Origin: Metellina segmentata
Taxonomy: Eukaryota; Arthropoda; Arachnida; Araneae; Tetragnathidae
NCBI GenBank assembly: GCA_947359465.1
Contig: OX375873.1
Coordinates: forward strand, 130,836,899 to 130,900,898
DNA length: 64,000 bases
Reading direction: 5' to 3'
The notes under the pieces: model-generated
What the model was told of the DNA's origin: nothing
Databases searched by the model: none
What the model saw: the letters and a program-made list of their open reading frames with translations, nothing else
Made by a program: the position numbers and the translations under genes
Shown here: positions 1-14,884 of the stretch, one piece after another
Position numbering within the stretch: the stretch's first letter is position 1
How the letters are laid out: each line of letters begins with the position of its first letter

Positions 1-682
1 TGTATACGACACTCGAAATTCATTATGGGAAACTAAATTGGTTCATTCCATTCCATTAGTGATCGCAGTGGTGAATAAATTGGTAAAATATGTGAGAAAT
101 GGCTTGTTGTTACGTCCCTAATTACCACAATCTATTTAGGGTAACCCTAAATAAAGCTGAACAGTTATAGAGACGTGACAGACTCTCCTACGCGAATGTT
201 ATTTAGACGCGTCTAAATTTGATGTTATCTAAAACCAAGGAAAGTCATAACGTGGAGGGGTTGACATTAAATTGCTTCTTCCAAATCAGTCAACAATTTC
301 CTGATGTAACATGCTCCATCAATCAGCATTCCTTCTCTTCAGACAAAACTTTGCATCAGACGTTCTAAATGTATTTTTTTAGGTGGTTCAGGAATGTTGG
401 TGCAATTTTATGCTTTAGTGGTTATATATTCATTGATGTATTCCCTCTTAGAATCAAGCCGACTTTACAATCAGGTGAATAGCGACTCGACCCAATTCTA
501 TTCAACAGGCTAATTTCGAATCTCGATCATGGCATGGATGTTCACACTAGTTAGGAATATACTTTCCTAACTAACCCTCGTGCAGAAAAAATTATATAAG
601 AAAACCTAACAAATTTAATTTGAAAAAGCTAATATATTTTCTATAATATGAAGAAACGCGGTAGTCATTTGACCTTCGTGGA
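1..682. other. Unassigned AT-rich sequence
   Basis: No coding frame, terminal repeat or tRNA-like motif stands out. It ends where SINE-like sequence begins. Confidence 0.5.
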
Positions 683-756
683 TGGGGGGAGGGACTAGAG
701 CACGTTACAACCGGCCTGCTATAAATGTTCTCACATGATGGTGGCATGGTAGTTTG
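683..756 (+). repeat. SINE-A, segment before the internal array
   Basis: This block matches, in the same orientation, the part of SINE-A between the tRNA-like head and the central region. The reverse complement of the copy at 24705-24915 has the same order of motifs: a G-rich stretch, a 'gttcacac'-like block, then 'ggcatggta' and 'gtttggagag'. The tRNA-like head itself is missing or too diverged to see. Confidence 0.6.
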
Positions 757-1718
757 GAGAGTGATGTATATGCTCAGGATTTTACCACGTCATCTGACCA
801 TTGTTCAAATGACAAGGATGTTCAGGATGACAGGTGTTCTCCTTGATACTTTCTTATCGGGATTCGATAGTGATCTTCGAGAGTGATGTATATGCTCAGG
901 ATTTTACCACGTCATCTGACCATTGTTCAAATGACAAGGATGTTCAGGATGACAGGTGTTCTCCTTGATACTTTCTTATCGGGATTCGATAGTGATCTTC
1001 GAGAGTGATGTATATGCTTAGTATTTTACCACGTCATCTGACCATTGTTCAAATGACAAGGATGTTCAGGATGACAGGTGTTCTCCTTGATACTTTCTTA
1101 TCGGGATTCGAGAGTGATCTTCGAGAGTGATGTATATGCTCAGTATTTTACCACGTCATCTGACCATTGTTCAAATGACAAGGATGTGCAGGATGACAGG
1201 TGTTCTCCTTGATACTTTCTTATCGGGATTCGAGAGTGATCTTCGAGAGTGATGTATATGCTCAGGATTTTACCACGTCATCTGACCATTGTTCAAATGA
1301 CAAGGATGTTCAGGATGACAGGTGTTCTCCTTGATACTTTCTTATCGGGGTTCGAGTGTGATCTTCGAGAGTGATGTATATGCTCAGGATTTTACCACGT
1401 CATCTGACCATTGTTCAAATGACAAGGATGTTCAGGATGACAGGTGTTCTCCTTGATACTTTCTTATCGGGATTCGAGAGTGATCTTCGAGAGTGATGTA
1501 TATGCTCAGGATTTTACCACGTCATCTGACCATTGTTCAAATGACAAGGATGTTCAGGATGACAGGTGTTCTCCTTGATACTTTCTTATCGGGGTTCGAG
1601 TGTGATCTTCGAGAGTGATGTATATGCTCAGGATTTTACCACGTCATCTGACCATTGTTCAAATGACAAGGATGTTCAGGATGACAGGTGTTCTCCTTGA
1701 TACTTTCTTATCGGGATT
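757..1718 (+). repeat. 122-bp tandem array amplified from a SINE-A interior
   Basis: Units begin at 757, 879, 1001, 1123, 1245, 1367, 1489 and 1611, exactly 122 bp apart; the eighth is cut short where the SINE 3' end resumes. The unit reads through SINE-A landmarks in order: 'gagagtg', a 'cgtcatctgacc' block, 'aaatgac', 'aggtgttctcct', and 'atcgggatt'. Ordinary copies such as 19096-19421 and 39154-39301 carry these once. A 14-bp linker, 'cgatagtgatcttc' or close variants, joins units and is absent from the normal SINE. Units are almost identical, so the expansion looks recent. Confidence 0.85.
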
Positions 1719-1793
1719 GAGTCCGGACCGACAGTAATAGCTCTCTGTGTTGCTACAGTACGACGTTCTTTGAACTACCTACCATATTGTGGA
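1719..1793 (+). repeat. SINE-A 3' end
   Basis: It contains the conserved 'gtccggaccg', 'tgtgttgct', 'cagtacgacgtt' motifs found at the 3' end of other SINE-A copies and ends in a (TACC)-type tail. It directly follows the last partial unit of the array, which shows the array lies inside one SINE. Confidence 0.75.
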
Positions 1794-3437
1794 AAAGTTA
1801 TCTAACGGTGTCAATAAGTTATATATCACCCTTTTTATATTTGTAATACATTGTGGAAAAGTTTTGTAATCTATGGTGATCCAAAGGAACGCAGCGCTTT
1901 AATGAAGTAAGAGCTTAACAGACAGTTTGGATATAGCTATTAGTAATACTACTACTGACCATTTCAATGTGAAAACTAAAAGCTGTTATTTTTGCATAAA
2001 AGTATATATTAATCAAAATAAAGTATAGATCTGCTATCTTTTTTCATGAAAATACCTGGCTTTACCACTGTGTTAGGTTAAATAATAAAAAACTTTATAA
2101 ATCAGCATTGTTTGTGCTTTTTCATTTTCACACGATTGGATGCGTCTGTGTGTAATTTTGTTCTTGTAAAACCTGTACATTGTCGAATAATATACATTTA
2201 GTTCATCAGATATGTTTGAAATAAAGCACTGATTGATATCTTGATAGTAAATTAAACTATCAAATAAAACAGTATTTTTGGGATCCAATATTCATCACAA
2301 ATGGAAATTAAAAAGAGTTGCAGTGAAAGAACTATTCATACAAGTATCACAATTTATAACAACAATTTTATTTTTCATGAATATATTATTCTGTAAAAAA
2401 CACAATTTCTAAAATTTCAAAAATATAATTGGAATTTACACAAAAGAAAATTCTTACATTTCATTACCTATTGCGCAAGAACTCAAGAGTAAAACAAAGT
2501 TCAAAATTAAGTCAAACAATCTGGGAAGAATAAATAATATAAAGCCAGCTTACAACATTAATAAACAAGTCTCCGAAACAAGAGGCGTTGACTTACGATG
2601 CTTTTGAACCTGCTTGTTTTGTTCATTTAATGTCTGCTCATAATCTTTAAGAAAGAAGATCTTTTAAATTATGAACAATTGCAGAAAATGCTATTTTAAG
2701 TGACTAACCAATTTTAATGAAGTCTGCAATTCAAGTCTATATTCTAAGCAGTCTACAGCAAAATCTACTAATCAGAATGTCATCAAATTTTCAGTGCGTT
2801 TTAATAAGACAACGTGAAAGAAATTTATGGTAAAAATTTTTTTGTTCAAAATTATCCCCTGAATACATTTTACACTTCTGATCACCTCTACTTCCTGTTA
2901 TCCTACGTAGGCAGATGATGTATTTGCCTTGGAATAACAAAGTATTCTGATTTAAGCAATATGGAGGGTCCGTTAGTGAAATAAAATGCGTTACTGACAG
3001 ATTTCCTGATTATTTCGGAAATACCGGTATATACATCCAACAAATGCAAGAAAGTTTCCATTTCATTAACCAAATGGGATGACAGGGAAAAGTTTTACAT
3101 CAAGCTATTTCTATTAGCATGTTTAAAGCTTCACAAGTTCTGAGCAAAATTGCAATACATGTGGAACATAGTTCCAGCATTTCAGCTGATTGGAAACTAA
3201 AGTAAATATTACCGGACAGTTGAATGCCCTGAGTGGATTTTAAATCTACTTTTTCTTTTAATTCTGTTACTTTTATCAACATCTGTACTTAAGTCAAATA
3301 CTGTGATACATAAAGCATTTTTGCATTAAACCATTAACGGTTAAAGATTTACTCGGCTGCGTTGAAATAGTACTGAACCACATCAAGAATTTTCGACTTC
3401 AGTTACTTCTAGAATACTAGCCACTCAACCATGAATA
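1794..3437. other. Unassigned AT-rich sequence
   Basis: Only short open frames occur (for example 2073-2288 and 3100-3282 on the minus strand). Neither has a recognisable motif, and I see no repeat ends. Confidence 0.45.
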
Positions 3438-5887
<2,450 letters not shown>

Positions 5888-8331
5888 CAGGGATTACCAA
5901 CCCGCAGCACGCGTGCCACAGCGTGGCACGGCGGAGATTTAACAGTAGCACGCGAAGACTTATTGAAAAATTTGAAAAGATAATAATGTCGTTTTCAGTA
6001 ACTTGGTCAAAATCCTTAAAAACCCTGCTCATCCGCTACTGAATACAACAATGCCGGAAAGCGGCACTGCTTGACACCAGTACAACGATGCGGTTAGACA
6101 GCATGGTCATGGGACGAGCCCAGAGGTTTGACTTGGCGACGTTGTTTCTTGCTATGGTTGTCTGTTCTCGAGCGAGAGTGAGTGCGCCACTCTGGCTGTC
6201 TGGCGCAGTTGATTTTAAACTGCTGTACAAGACGTTAAGATATTTAAAATATGTTTTTATATTTTGGGGTCGAGCGTCGTTGTTTTAAAAATTTTAATTT
6301 CACTGTGTCCATGAGTAAATCTTCGACATTGAAAATAAAATATGAAGAGGATAATGCAATTCGTGATTTTAAAACTGTCTGGGATGACCAATTTTTATTT
6401 TCGCATCAAAATATACTTCCAAGCCTGTTTGTTTGATATGTGGAATTTGTGTAGCAGTGCCGAAAAAATTTAACTTGGACCAATATTTCAAACAACTGTA
6501 TAGTGATTTCAACAGCAAATATACTGTCGGATAACACTTTTGTCGGCCAACGGAATTTATCAATAAAAAAAATATGTTTAGCCGGCCAACAATCCTAGTT
6601 CCAAAAGAGAAATGACAAAATGGAAATTATGATGATGGCTTCTTATGGACTTTCTCTGTTGTTACCCCGCAAGAAAAACCCTATTCTGACGGAGAGGAAA
6701 TAAAAAATAGCCTTTCGCGCAAACGTCAAAAATATGGTTGATAAAATAGCTTTGTCTAGAAATACCGTCATGCGTCCTATAAATGACATGGGCCAGAATG
6801 TTGGCACACAAATTGTCTCTGGACTACAATATTGCAAATACTTTTCATTAACTTTGGATGAAAGCTGTGACATCACAGACCATGCGCAAGTTAAGCATAT
6901 TGTGCTTTACAGGAACGATATTTTTGTTATTGCGAAATAACTTCTTTATTTGCGCCAACTAGTTTTAACTACAGATGAGGACTTCATTCTTTAAAAATGT
7001 AATTAAAGTTAACAAAGTAGAGTGGACAAAATTAGACAGATAGAGCACACAGATAGAGCGTACACAGATAGAGCGCCTTGCCTGGTTGGCAGGATAAAAG
7101 GTTTTGTTACATTGCTTAAAAATTATTTCGGAAGAAAAGTTTTTAAATATCATTATAATATCTATCAAGTAGGTCTTTGTGCTAAGAACTTAAACCTGTC
7201 TTCTGTTGTTGACCCTGTAGCGTGCTGTATCAAAAAAATACGAGTTCGAGCTCTGAATCGACGACGATTTCGTGAGCTTTTCCCTGAAGAAACGGTAGAG
7301 GATGGCGAGTTACTCCTTTGGAATTTGAGGGAGTGTGTTTTATAATATCTGGAAGAAAACAAAGAACTGTTCAGTGAGTGCTTGCTACTCACGAATGAAA
7401 ATTGGCTATGGGATTTAGCTTTTCTATAAATAATTTAAATTTAAGATTACAGGGAAAATATTGTATTTTTCAAGATTAACACATTTTACATTAATGCAGG
7501 AACTAGCTACCAAAGTCAATAATGCTACGAACTATGATAGGTTTAAAAATTTATTTTCCATTTTGCAGGATTCATTCAGTGCTAGGTTTGATGATTTTTA
7601 AGATGATATAAAAAATGCTAATCTTTTCACAAATCATTTTTCAATTTCTCTTCAAGACGTTAATTTTTACTCACATGAAATCCAAATCGAAATTATTGAC
7701 CTACAGCACAATACTACACTATAAAGCAAATATAAGTAACCTATTTCAACTGCAAGTGATAAATTTGTACCAAAAAAAGCAATTTTCCAAATTTACACGA
7801 TTTGGCTGTCAGGTATTGTTCTAGGTTTGGATCAACATATGTTTGTGAACAAATGTTTTCTATTATGAACATAATAAAATCCAAATATCGTTCAAAATTA
7901 ACTGATAAACACGTAAAACACCTAATTTTGTTAGCATCTTCAAGAACTAATCCTAATTTAGATGACTTCGTAAAAAAACTACAAATTCAAAGCCACATAA
8001 ATTAAGTACTGTTTAATAAATATTTAGAGTTAATATGTCTCAAGCTATTCAAATTTATTTTATACATAACCTGACTAACTGAGAGAAATTGTTAATTCAC
8101 AATAAAACCTGTTTGTACTTTTGTTTTATTTATTATATTGTTTTTTTAAATCTCCACTACTCAGACTTACACGAAAAAATGTACTATTTGCGTAAAAATC
8201 CCATAATTAGTCTATAAATAACATTTTTTCACCTATCTATATTTTTTAATACATTGGAAAAGATGAAAGTGGCACGCAATTTTTTTTTCTTCAGATAGTG
8301 GCACTCTTCCCAAAAAGGTTGGCCACCCCTG
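5888..8331 (+). mobile_element. hAT DNA transposon, 2.44 kb, decayed
   Basis: The left end 'cagggattaccaacc' and the right end 'ggttggccacccctg' form an imperfect terminal inverted repeat. They are flanked by 8-bp near-duplicates gtataaac (5880-5887) and ttataagc (8332-8339), six of eight matching, the size expected for hAT. A short palindrome, gtgccac/gtggcac, sits at 5913-5929. Transposase motifs run left to right in the expected order. Numerous stops and frameshifts show that the element is old. Confidence 0.85.
6311..8005 (+). pseudogene. hAT transposase pseudogene (GTF2IRD2/ZBED-like)
   Basis: Pieces in three frames line up as one hAT transposase. The N-terminus starts at 6311 (MSKSSTLKIKYEEDNAIRDF). 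It is followed by a degenerate BED-type zinc finger, where CLICG keeps its cysteines but the downstream His pair appears as QYFKQLY. Next come the RNase H core block YFSLTLDESCDITD near 6840, an IRARALNRRRFREL-like middle near 7240, and the C-terminal dimerisation motif FGSTYVCEQMFSIMNIIKSK near 7820-7880. A stop follows at 8005. At least five disruptions were counted by reading. By resemblance it belongs to the hAT group from which vertebrate GTF2IRD2 was domesticated. Confidence 0.8.
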
Positions 8332-9890
8332 TTATAAGCTAATAAGTGCAAAATGCAATTTGAAAATATGATATAAGGCGTCTAATTTATTTTAATTTAA
8401 ACATTGAGGATAAGTGAATACAACTGTATAATCGAGAGCGCATTGAGTCAAAAGCATATAGAAAACAAAGATGTCCACATACTTGTTTTGTTTATTATTG
8501 AGCCTGAGACTTTGCTCTTAATTGTTTGACTTTTGTCTAAATATTATTTCAACTCAATCCTCACATGGATTATTTTAAATTCTCGCTTTTTCTTACCTAT
8601 TTTATACTAATTTGAAATGATCTACATTTTCTTATTTAGCAATAAAATATATCAGTACTACTGATCGTATAACTATTACAATAAAGAGAGCAGGTATGAA
8701 AACAAATGAAGTATCAAAAAAGTGTCACAATTTGAATACTGCAGAATTCCTAGAATCATAAACTTTCTGTAACTCATGTGTGGAGGACATTCTTAAGTTA
8801 AAACAAAGCAAGAATGTATTATCCTCCATATATACGTGGGGGTTTGATTTAAGGACAACATTTACAAGCAATAAATCACTCAACCACATAGCTAAAATAT
8901 TGGGTGCATTCCTATTATTGTTGTATTAAAAGTTTTTAATTCCTGGATGTTACATTTAATTACAAGTGATTAGGAACACGGAATATCAATATTCACTCCA
9001 AATCCATTCAGCTAAGACTGATTAGAACTGATAACACATTTTCAATCGATGGGCAACAAACGAACTTCACTACATCATCATCAATAACTCCGAATTCCAA
9101 ATCCTCTTAACGTTTCCTCCGTGTATTGGGCACTCTTGACAATCCTGTATAATCCGTCCAGTGGTATATTTCTTTTAATTAAAAATATCTGGAGTTTCAC
9201 CCTTTAGGGGAGGTTTTCCGAACGTTGTTAAAAAACTGAGAAATTCGTAAGCTCTTTTGAACGAGGTACAATTTAATTTTAAGAAAGTATTATTTTTTAC
9301 GCCGTCCAATCTCTGCGTACGTAAACAGAGCTCTAATCCAAATTAATTAATTAGTTAATTAGGGCGTTGAAGCATATCTTTTTTGTCCACAATTCGGCGA
9401 TAGAGGTTAATAAGGTGGCAGAACTAATAATGAATTGGATTACATTACCAAAAATCGATGGCTTTCGAGGCAGTTTCACTTGCATCGGAATGGAAATGAG
9501 CTGAAGGGGGGGGGGGGGTCGTGTGTGTGAAGGAATTTGGAAATCTTTTTGTTTGAGGTATTTTTAGAATGATAAAACCGCGGATTTCAATTAGCATTAA
9601 AATCCCACTTCGCAAAATGTAATTGGAATATTAGGTGTTAATTTCCTTTTATAATAACCGGTAATCTTGCTATAAACCCTAAAATTAACTATGTAGAACT
9701 AAAATGTCAAAGACCTCGGTACTTTTAATTTATTTTTAAATATGTGCATTAATTAGTGTCTAGTACACTTAGCAGTATTGAAGACAGTGTATTACAAAAG
9801 AGATTAGACTATGTTTTATGTATGTAAAGAAATGGAAACCTATTTGGTACTTGTGCATGCCATTATCATTAGAAATTATTCAAATCAACT
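8332..9890. other. Non-repetitive block with homeobox-like AT motif
   Basis: No transposon ends or coding motifs were found. The part near 9290-9520 is less AT-rich and contains 'taattaattagttaattag' at 9345-9363 plus a run of 13 G (9506-9518). It could be conserved non-coding DNA, but this is only a guess from composition. Confidence 0.35.
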
Positions 9891-9985
9891 CGACCCTCCA
9901 AGTGGTTTCGGCGAGATATCTCGTTCATTAAGATCGATCAATTTTCCTAATGATGGCATGACTCGTCATCAAGATGTTTCCGTTT
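9891..9985 (+). repeat. Diverged monomer of the GACGAG palindrome repeat
   Basis: It aligns by eye to the unit of the array at 44636-46835: 'ccctccaagtgg', 'gcgagatatctcgtt', 'gatcaattttcctaatg'. It carries the palindromic core 'cgagatatctcg' and a further 'gactcgtcatc'. Confidence 0.55.
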
Positions 9986-10229
9986 AGTTTATATGATAAG
10001 GTACAGGTTGGCACATCGGGTAATGTTTGAAACTAATCGTAATTTCAAAATGCATAAGAGTTATGAAAATATTTTAATGATTTATATTGAAATTAAATAG
10101 TAAGCAATTAATAGAATTTTTTTCACAAGGAAAACAGTGATGCGCTTCAGGAATCCATTCATCACGTGTGAGCAGAATTCGATATCAATCGTGTCGATTG
10201 CAGTTTAAACGGCAAAATTCCGTTCATGA

Positions 10230-10590
10230 TGTGTCTTAGGACTTGTCTGCTATACTTTGCTCTTCAAATAACCCAACAAGAAGAAATCGTACGGGTTTAA
10301 ATCCGTGGAATAGGGCGGCCATTCAATACCACCTTGGAAATGCAATGGGTAATCCAACCCAAAAAATTCGATTTTGAAAATGCTCATTGAGCACTTTGAA
10401 AACTTCCGTCGTTCGATGTGGTCTTGCACCATTCTGAATAAACCAATGACCATGGACCAAGTTCTTACCGTGAAGAACAGGAATGAACTCCCCGTCCGGA
10501 AACTGTCTGTATTTCGCAGCGTTTAATGTGCTGTCGATTAAAACTGGGTCATACACATGGAAGGATATTACACACCACACAAGATATTAC
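10230..10590 (-). pseudogene. IS630/Tc1/mariner-type transposase fragment
   Basis: Two minus-strand frames together read as the catalytic C-terminal part of a mariner-like transposase. HGHWFIQNGARPHRTTEVF occupies the position of the second catalytic aspartate (usually QxDGAPPH), here Asn. A frame-shifted stretch then gives IEWPPYSTDLNPYDFFLLGY, the third acidic-residue region, in DxxPxDFFLWGYLK style. The N-terminal half and both terminal repeats are not visible. One frameshift near 10350 and the loss of the Asp make it inactive. Confidence 0.75.
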
Positions 10591-10744
10591 CCACTCCAAT
10601 GATCATGCGCACAAAGTTTGGCCTCATTTACTTACAGCTAGCGCCATCTATTAGCCTTTTTTTCAAACATTACCCTCTGACCAACCTCTATCAAGATCTG
10701 GTTAATTTTGCTAATGACAAGAAACTTCAAACACTATGAAAGTT

Positions 10745-10915
10745 ATCTTGTCGGAATATCTTGTCCATCAATACCTGACCATATTTGTTACTGACGAAAT
10801 ATTTTGTAATCAAGATATTGCCGATATTTTTTATGATGACGAGATCAAAATTTGGTGAGTTTTTCTAATGACGAGATATCTCGTCAAAGCAACCACTTAA
10901 CCAGAAGAGTTAAGT
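10745..10915 (+). repeat. GACGAG palindrome repeat, second dispersed copy
   Basis: It contains 'atgacgagatatctcgtcaa' and several imperfect half-sites ('cttgtcggaatatcttgtc', 'gatgacgagatc') in 170 bp. It belongs with the copies at 9891-9985, 44636-46835 and 48791-48960. Confidence 0.5.
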
Positions 10916-11313
10916 TATTGTTAACCAATTTTAAATAATGTCAATGACAATTTTCCTTTATATTTAAAACTCAAGTTTTGTAGTTAAGGTTTTATTTGTA
11001 TTAAATAATTTAGGTTTCGTTTTGTTAATGTTTTCTTTGTATTAAAAAAGAAAACGTTTCATTTTGTTAAGGTTTCCTTTGTATTAAGAAAATAACGTTT
11101 CCTTTTGTTAAGGTTTCCTTTGTATTAATTTTTTTTTGTAATTATATATTTCTAAACTGAAGTGTGTTACTTACATGGACTGTCTTTATTTTTCTTAGTG
11201 TATGGCACCTAAAGCGAATCACACATTTGTTCAATATTAGTAATACGACATTAAAACGGCAAAACTACAGTTGCGTACTGACGTGTCTCATGTACCGAAA
11301 CAAAATACGCAAC

Positions 11314-12310
11314 TCTACTATTATAAAAGGAAGTGTTTGTTTTCTGCATGTAGACATATTCCTGACGAATCTGTGGCACTTACACTAATCAAATATGGTA
11401 GTCCAAATTGTTTGCAATATTTTTGATGGCCCGAATATTAAAATTCAATCTAGAACAATAAAAAATTAATTTAATGGCATTAAATATTATTATTGTTTTC
11501 TTTAGAATGGAAACAACATAAAGATATGACAGATTCTGAATTTATTTTTTCCGTTTCCGTTTGATTTTGCGGAGGAATGATTTCAGCCGACGAACAGAAG
11601 AGATGAAGTTTTAACTGAAATTAGTTAATTTTTCTATCTTCAAGATCGTTAGAGATAGAGTAAAAATTTCAACGGATTTGAAATATGCGGAAAACTTTAC
11701 ATTAGATCGATACCTAAAAATATGATTTTCTTTAAATAAATAATTTTTAAATTGCAACTTTTATATTTTTTCACATACGAATTTGACCATCGCTGTTGAA
11801 AAATCAAGATATTCCATTTCCTACGATCAAACGATTCCAGCGAAGGAAAGCACACAACAAATAAAAAATAATTTGACTGGCATTGATTAGATCTTCTTTG
11901 TAAAATCGGGATCGTTAAAGATGAATTGAAAATTTCAACTGCTTTGAAATATGCGAAAAATGTTACACCATATAAATATATACGCTTATATGTTTGATTT
12001 TCTTTTAATAAATATTTTTCAATTATATATATTTATATTTTCGAAAAAGATTGTGACGTCACGCCTTTTGGATCTCTTCGCAATAGGAATTTGGCCGCAT
12101 TCGACAATCCCGAGGACATCACGGCCATTTGGTCACAACCAAATGGGAACTCGTAGCAATCACTGGAGGTTAGGGAGCAGTGGTCACACCTGACCCCCTG
12201 AAACGAACCCATGGGCAACGCTGTGCTGGCCACGCATTGGCTAGTGGTGAATATTTTGTGGCATGCTACCCCAATGTTTGGCTGGGCTACGAGCATTATT
12301 GATTGAAAGA
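11314..12310 (+). repeat. DR: long non-coding dispersed repeat, copy 1
   Basis: The left end reads 'tctactattataaaaggaag'. It is followed by 'cctgacgaatctgtggcac', then 'tccgtttccgtttgatttt', 'gatagagtaaaaatttcaac', 'gtgacgtcacgcc', and a GC-richer end with 'gtggtcacacctgacc'. The same ordered blocks recur at 20865-22416, 29603-30106, 50290-51125, 51160-51640 and 56385-56480. There is no coding potential. The TC start would fit a non-autonomous Helitron, but no 3' CTRR end with hairpin was found, so the class is open. Part of the block near 11770-12000 appears repeated inside the copy. Confidence 0.7.
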
Positions 12311-12389
12311 ACCGATGGAGCATAAATTATTATTATGATTCCAAGATTTTATGCTATATGAATTAGTTCAATTCGTTAATATGTCAGCG

Positions 12390-12883
12390 CAGGGATTCCC
12401 AACCGGTGGTACGCGTACCACTGGTGGTACACGGCAACGTTTCAGATGGTACGCAAGGATGATACGAGCGACCCAAATATTCTACGAAGTACTTAAGAGT
12501 GAAGTTAAGCTCATTGCTCCTGATATTGAAATTGTAATAAAAGACAAACAACAAGTTTCGCACTAAAAATTGATTTTTGATAATGTTAATCTTTGTTTGC
12601 TTAGTTTGTATAAATTATTTGTTTTTAGACCTGTGAGTAAAAAATAAAACTGTAATTTTTAATAATCGTTTTATTTTTTCCATTATTAAAATATCATTAA
12701 TAAGAAATACAGATGCATGAATCAAAAAATATGAAGCTATATTAGTATTTAAATTAAAATAAAACAAGCCATTGGGCTCATTTATGACATTAGATATGTG
12801 TTTCTAAAAAAATATTGGTGGTACGACAAAAATTTCTAAAAATTTCAAGTGGTACGCAGTTATTAAAAGGTTGGGAACCCCTG
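12390..12883. mobile_element. Non-autonomous hAT-type element, 494 bp
   Basis: Terminal inverted repeats 'cagggattcccaacc' and 'ggttgggaacccctg' are flanked by 8-bp duplications tgtcagcg (12382-12389) and tgtcagtg (12884-12891), seven of eight matching. The left terminus closely resembles that of the 2.44-kb hAT at 5888, and 'ggtacgc' motifs occur near both ends. No full transposase is encoded; the 71-codon frame at 12351-12566 ends in a hAT-tail-like stretch (VLKSEVKLIAPDIEIVIKDK). Confidence 0.85.
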
Positions 12884-12891
12884 TGTCAGTG

Positions 12892-14103
12892 TATAATATA
12901 GTTTTTCCTGTTTTCATCAATTAAACGATATTGACCCCTATTAACAAAAGTAATACATGCTTTTAACAACTCGATATTTATGCGATACAAGAAAACATCA
13001 GGACCCAATTCAAGCAGTTTTCGTGGAGTTCTATGAATATTTAAGAATGGTATGTTAAACTAACTCTACACTGCTTAGTTAGAATATACGTTATTCCGTT
13101 AGAAAACCAATATACACATCGCAAATATTTTATTTTGGAAAGTTTGAAAACTAAAATTCACATCATGCTCTAGCAGGCCGTTTGAAGGGTTACAAATCAC
13201 ATCCCTGCTGTACATAGATAGCACTTTCCATTTTGAAGATATAACCATTGCAAAGTTAAAGAAAATGAAAGTGTTCAATCTTTTCAATTTGACACAATGA
13301 TTGCTCAAAAAATATAGTCTACTTAAAAACAAGTTGTTGGTCTAGAAACTGGAATTTCGTCCGAGCCTTTTTGCTCTTTACGATACAGTTCTATATATTT
13401 CATACTTTAGAAGACATGAACGTTGAAAGTGGAAATGGTGTGCTTAGAGAAATCTTTCCCTAAGGGTTTTGCTTTCCAGAGTTTCGGTCAAATTTTTATC
13501 TCAGAAATAGTTTAAAATATAATATTAAAATACACACCAAAACTTTTTCTATATTCGAATATAGTATCAGATTCCCGACTATTGATCAAGCTAGATTTTT
13601 AGGCGTCAAGGCAAATAATGCTGATAAATTTCCAAAAAGTTCCAGGAAATATTGGTACAATTTTTTAATATGCAGATTTATATTTATGAATGATGGTCTG
13701 AAATTTGTTATTTCAATAATGATTAATTAATTTCGTCTATCAGCTATATTATTTAAAGGAGGCAAAAATAAATAATACATACTATTTTAAATTATAAAGC
13801 AGAACCCAAATTTCTGATATTTAATTTGAAATTTCTGATATTGTTTTTAGCTTTTGAAAGAATATTTTCGTACAGTGCTATAATGAATTAATATTGTTAT
13901 AATATTCTATTATTTCACATAATAAATTAAAGTTCCCTATTCATTTTACACGAGGAAGAATTGAAGAAAGCATTTACTGAATATAAAACTCGATTAACTT
14001 CATGTAACAATTGTAACTGTGTAGAATGACAGGAACCTTTTCTCACCCTTTTCAATTGTAACAGCAGATATTAAAAATATGTTTATTCAAATTCTATAAG
14101 GTA
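12892..14103. other. Unassigned AT-rich sequence
   Basis: No repeat ends or transposase motifs are seen. Short open frames only. Confidence 0.45.
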
Positions 14104-14215
14104 AGTAGGTACTTAACAAACAACACAATGGAGCATTACAACACTCTATTGGCGACGGTACAGGATTAAAAGCGAAGAGAAATATCCGATGACAACACCA
14201 CGTAATTTTAAACCA
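14104..14215 (-). repeat. SINE-A 3' end, reversed and 5'-truncated
   Basis: On the minus strand it reads 'ggtttaaaattacgtggtg', then a degraded GGACCG block, then 'gtcgccaatagagtgttg', ending in a (TACC)-type tail ('agtacctacttacc'). Only the 3' third is present. Confidence 0.65.
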
Positions 14216-14884
14216 GCAAATTTTATCATGCTATTGAAAGTAATTGAAAGTAATAGAGGATCATACTGTGTCATGAAACACATGAAGATCATGGTGTCAA
14301 ACTTTTTACAAATTGCCATCATATATTTTTTCTAAATTAATTTTATAAAATACCTATTCTGTTCTTGAGAAAAATACTTTATATATTATTAACTATGAAA
14401 ATATCTTTAATTTTCTTCGTATACAATGCATCAAATTTCTTAAAAAACATAAACTAAAATACTCAGGGTTTATCCATAGGTAGCACCTATAAAAGTATCA
14501 AATTGTTTCTTGCTGAAGTCACTTCACTGGGCACACGTGAAGGCGTGGGTATATCAACCGTGACAGCAACCTGCGAGTTACAGGTGGTGCAGGTTCAATT
14601 CCTCCCTGGGAATGTTCCGCATGAAATAATTTTTAATAAAAATGTTTATTTTATAAAAATAATTTTTTTGGTTAAAACAGTATAATAAAGTATTTAAAAT
14701 ACCTGTAAAAATGACAATTTTTTTGTTTTGTTTGGTATGAAATTCTACAAAGCATTTGGCATGCAAACCCACCATGCAGTTCCTTCATTTCCAATAGACT
14801 TTTTTTCCGCAATGGGCTAATCTCACCCGAATTTTATTAACAATTACATGACATTTGATACTCTAGATTTTAAGGATATTGGTT
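14216..14884. other. Unassigned, with a weak tRNA-like B box
   Basis: Around 14540-14610 a 'gcaggttcaattcctccc' stretch resembles a tRNA T-arm or B box, preceded by 'acctgcgagttacaggt'. It could be an old tRNA-derived SINE head. I cannot fold a convincing cloverleaf, so I do not call a tRNA. Confidence 0.3.

Noticed and set aside
757..1718. Regular repeat array that might be read as CRISPR-like
   Set aside because: Units are 122 bp and contiguous with no variable spacers, the unit is SINE sequence, and the genome is eukaryotic.
7165..7392. Minus-strand open frame inside the hAT element
   Set aside because: It is the antisense shadow of the hAT transposase middle region.
11314..12310. Assigning DR to Helitrons
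   Set aside because: Only the TC start fits; the 3' hairpin and CTRR end were not found and flanks do not show a clear A-T insertion site.
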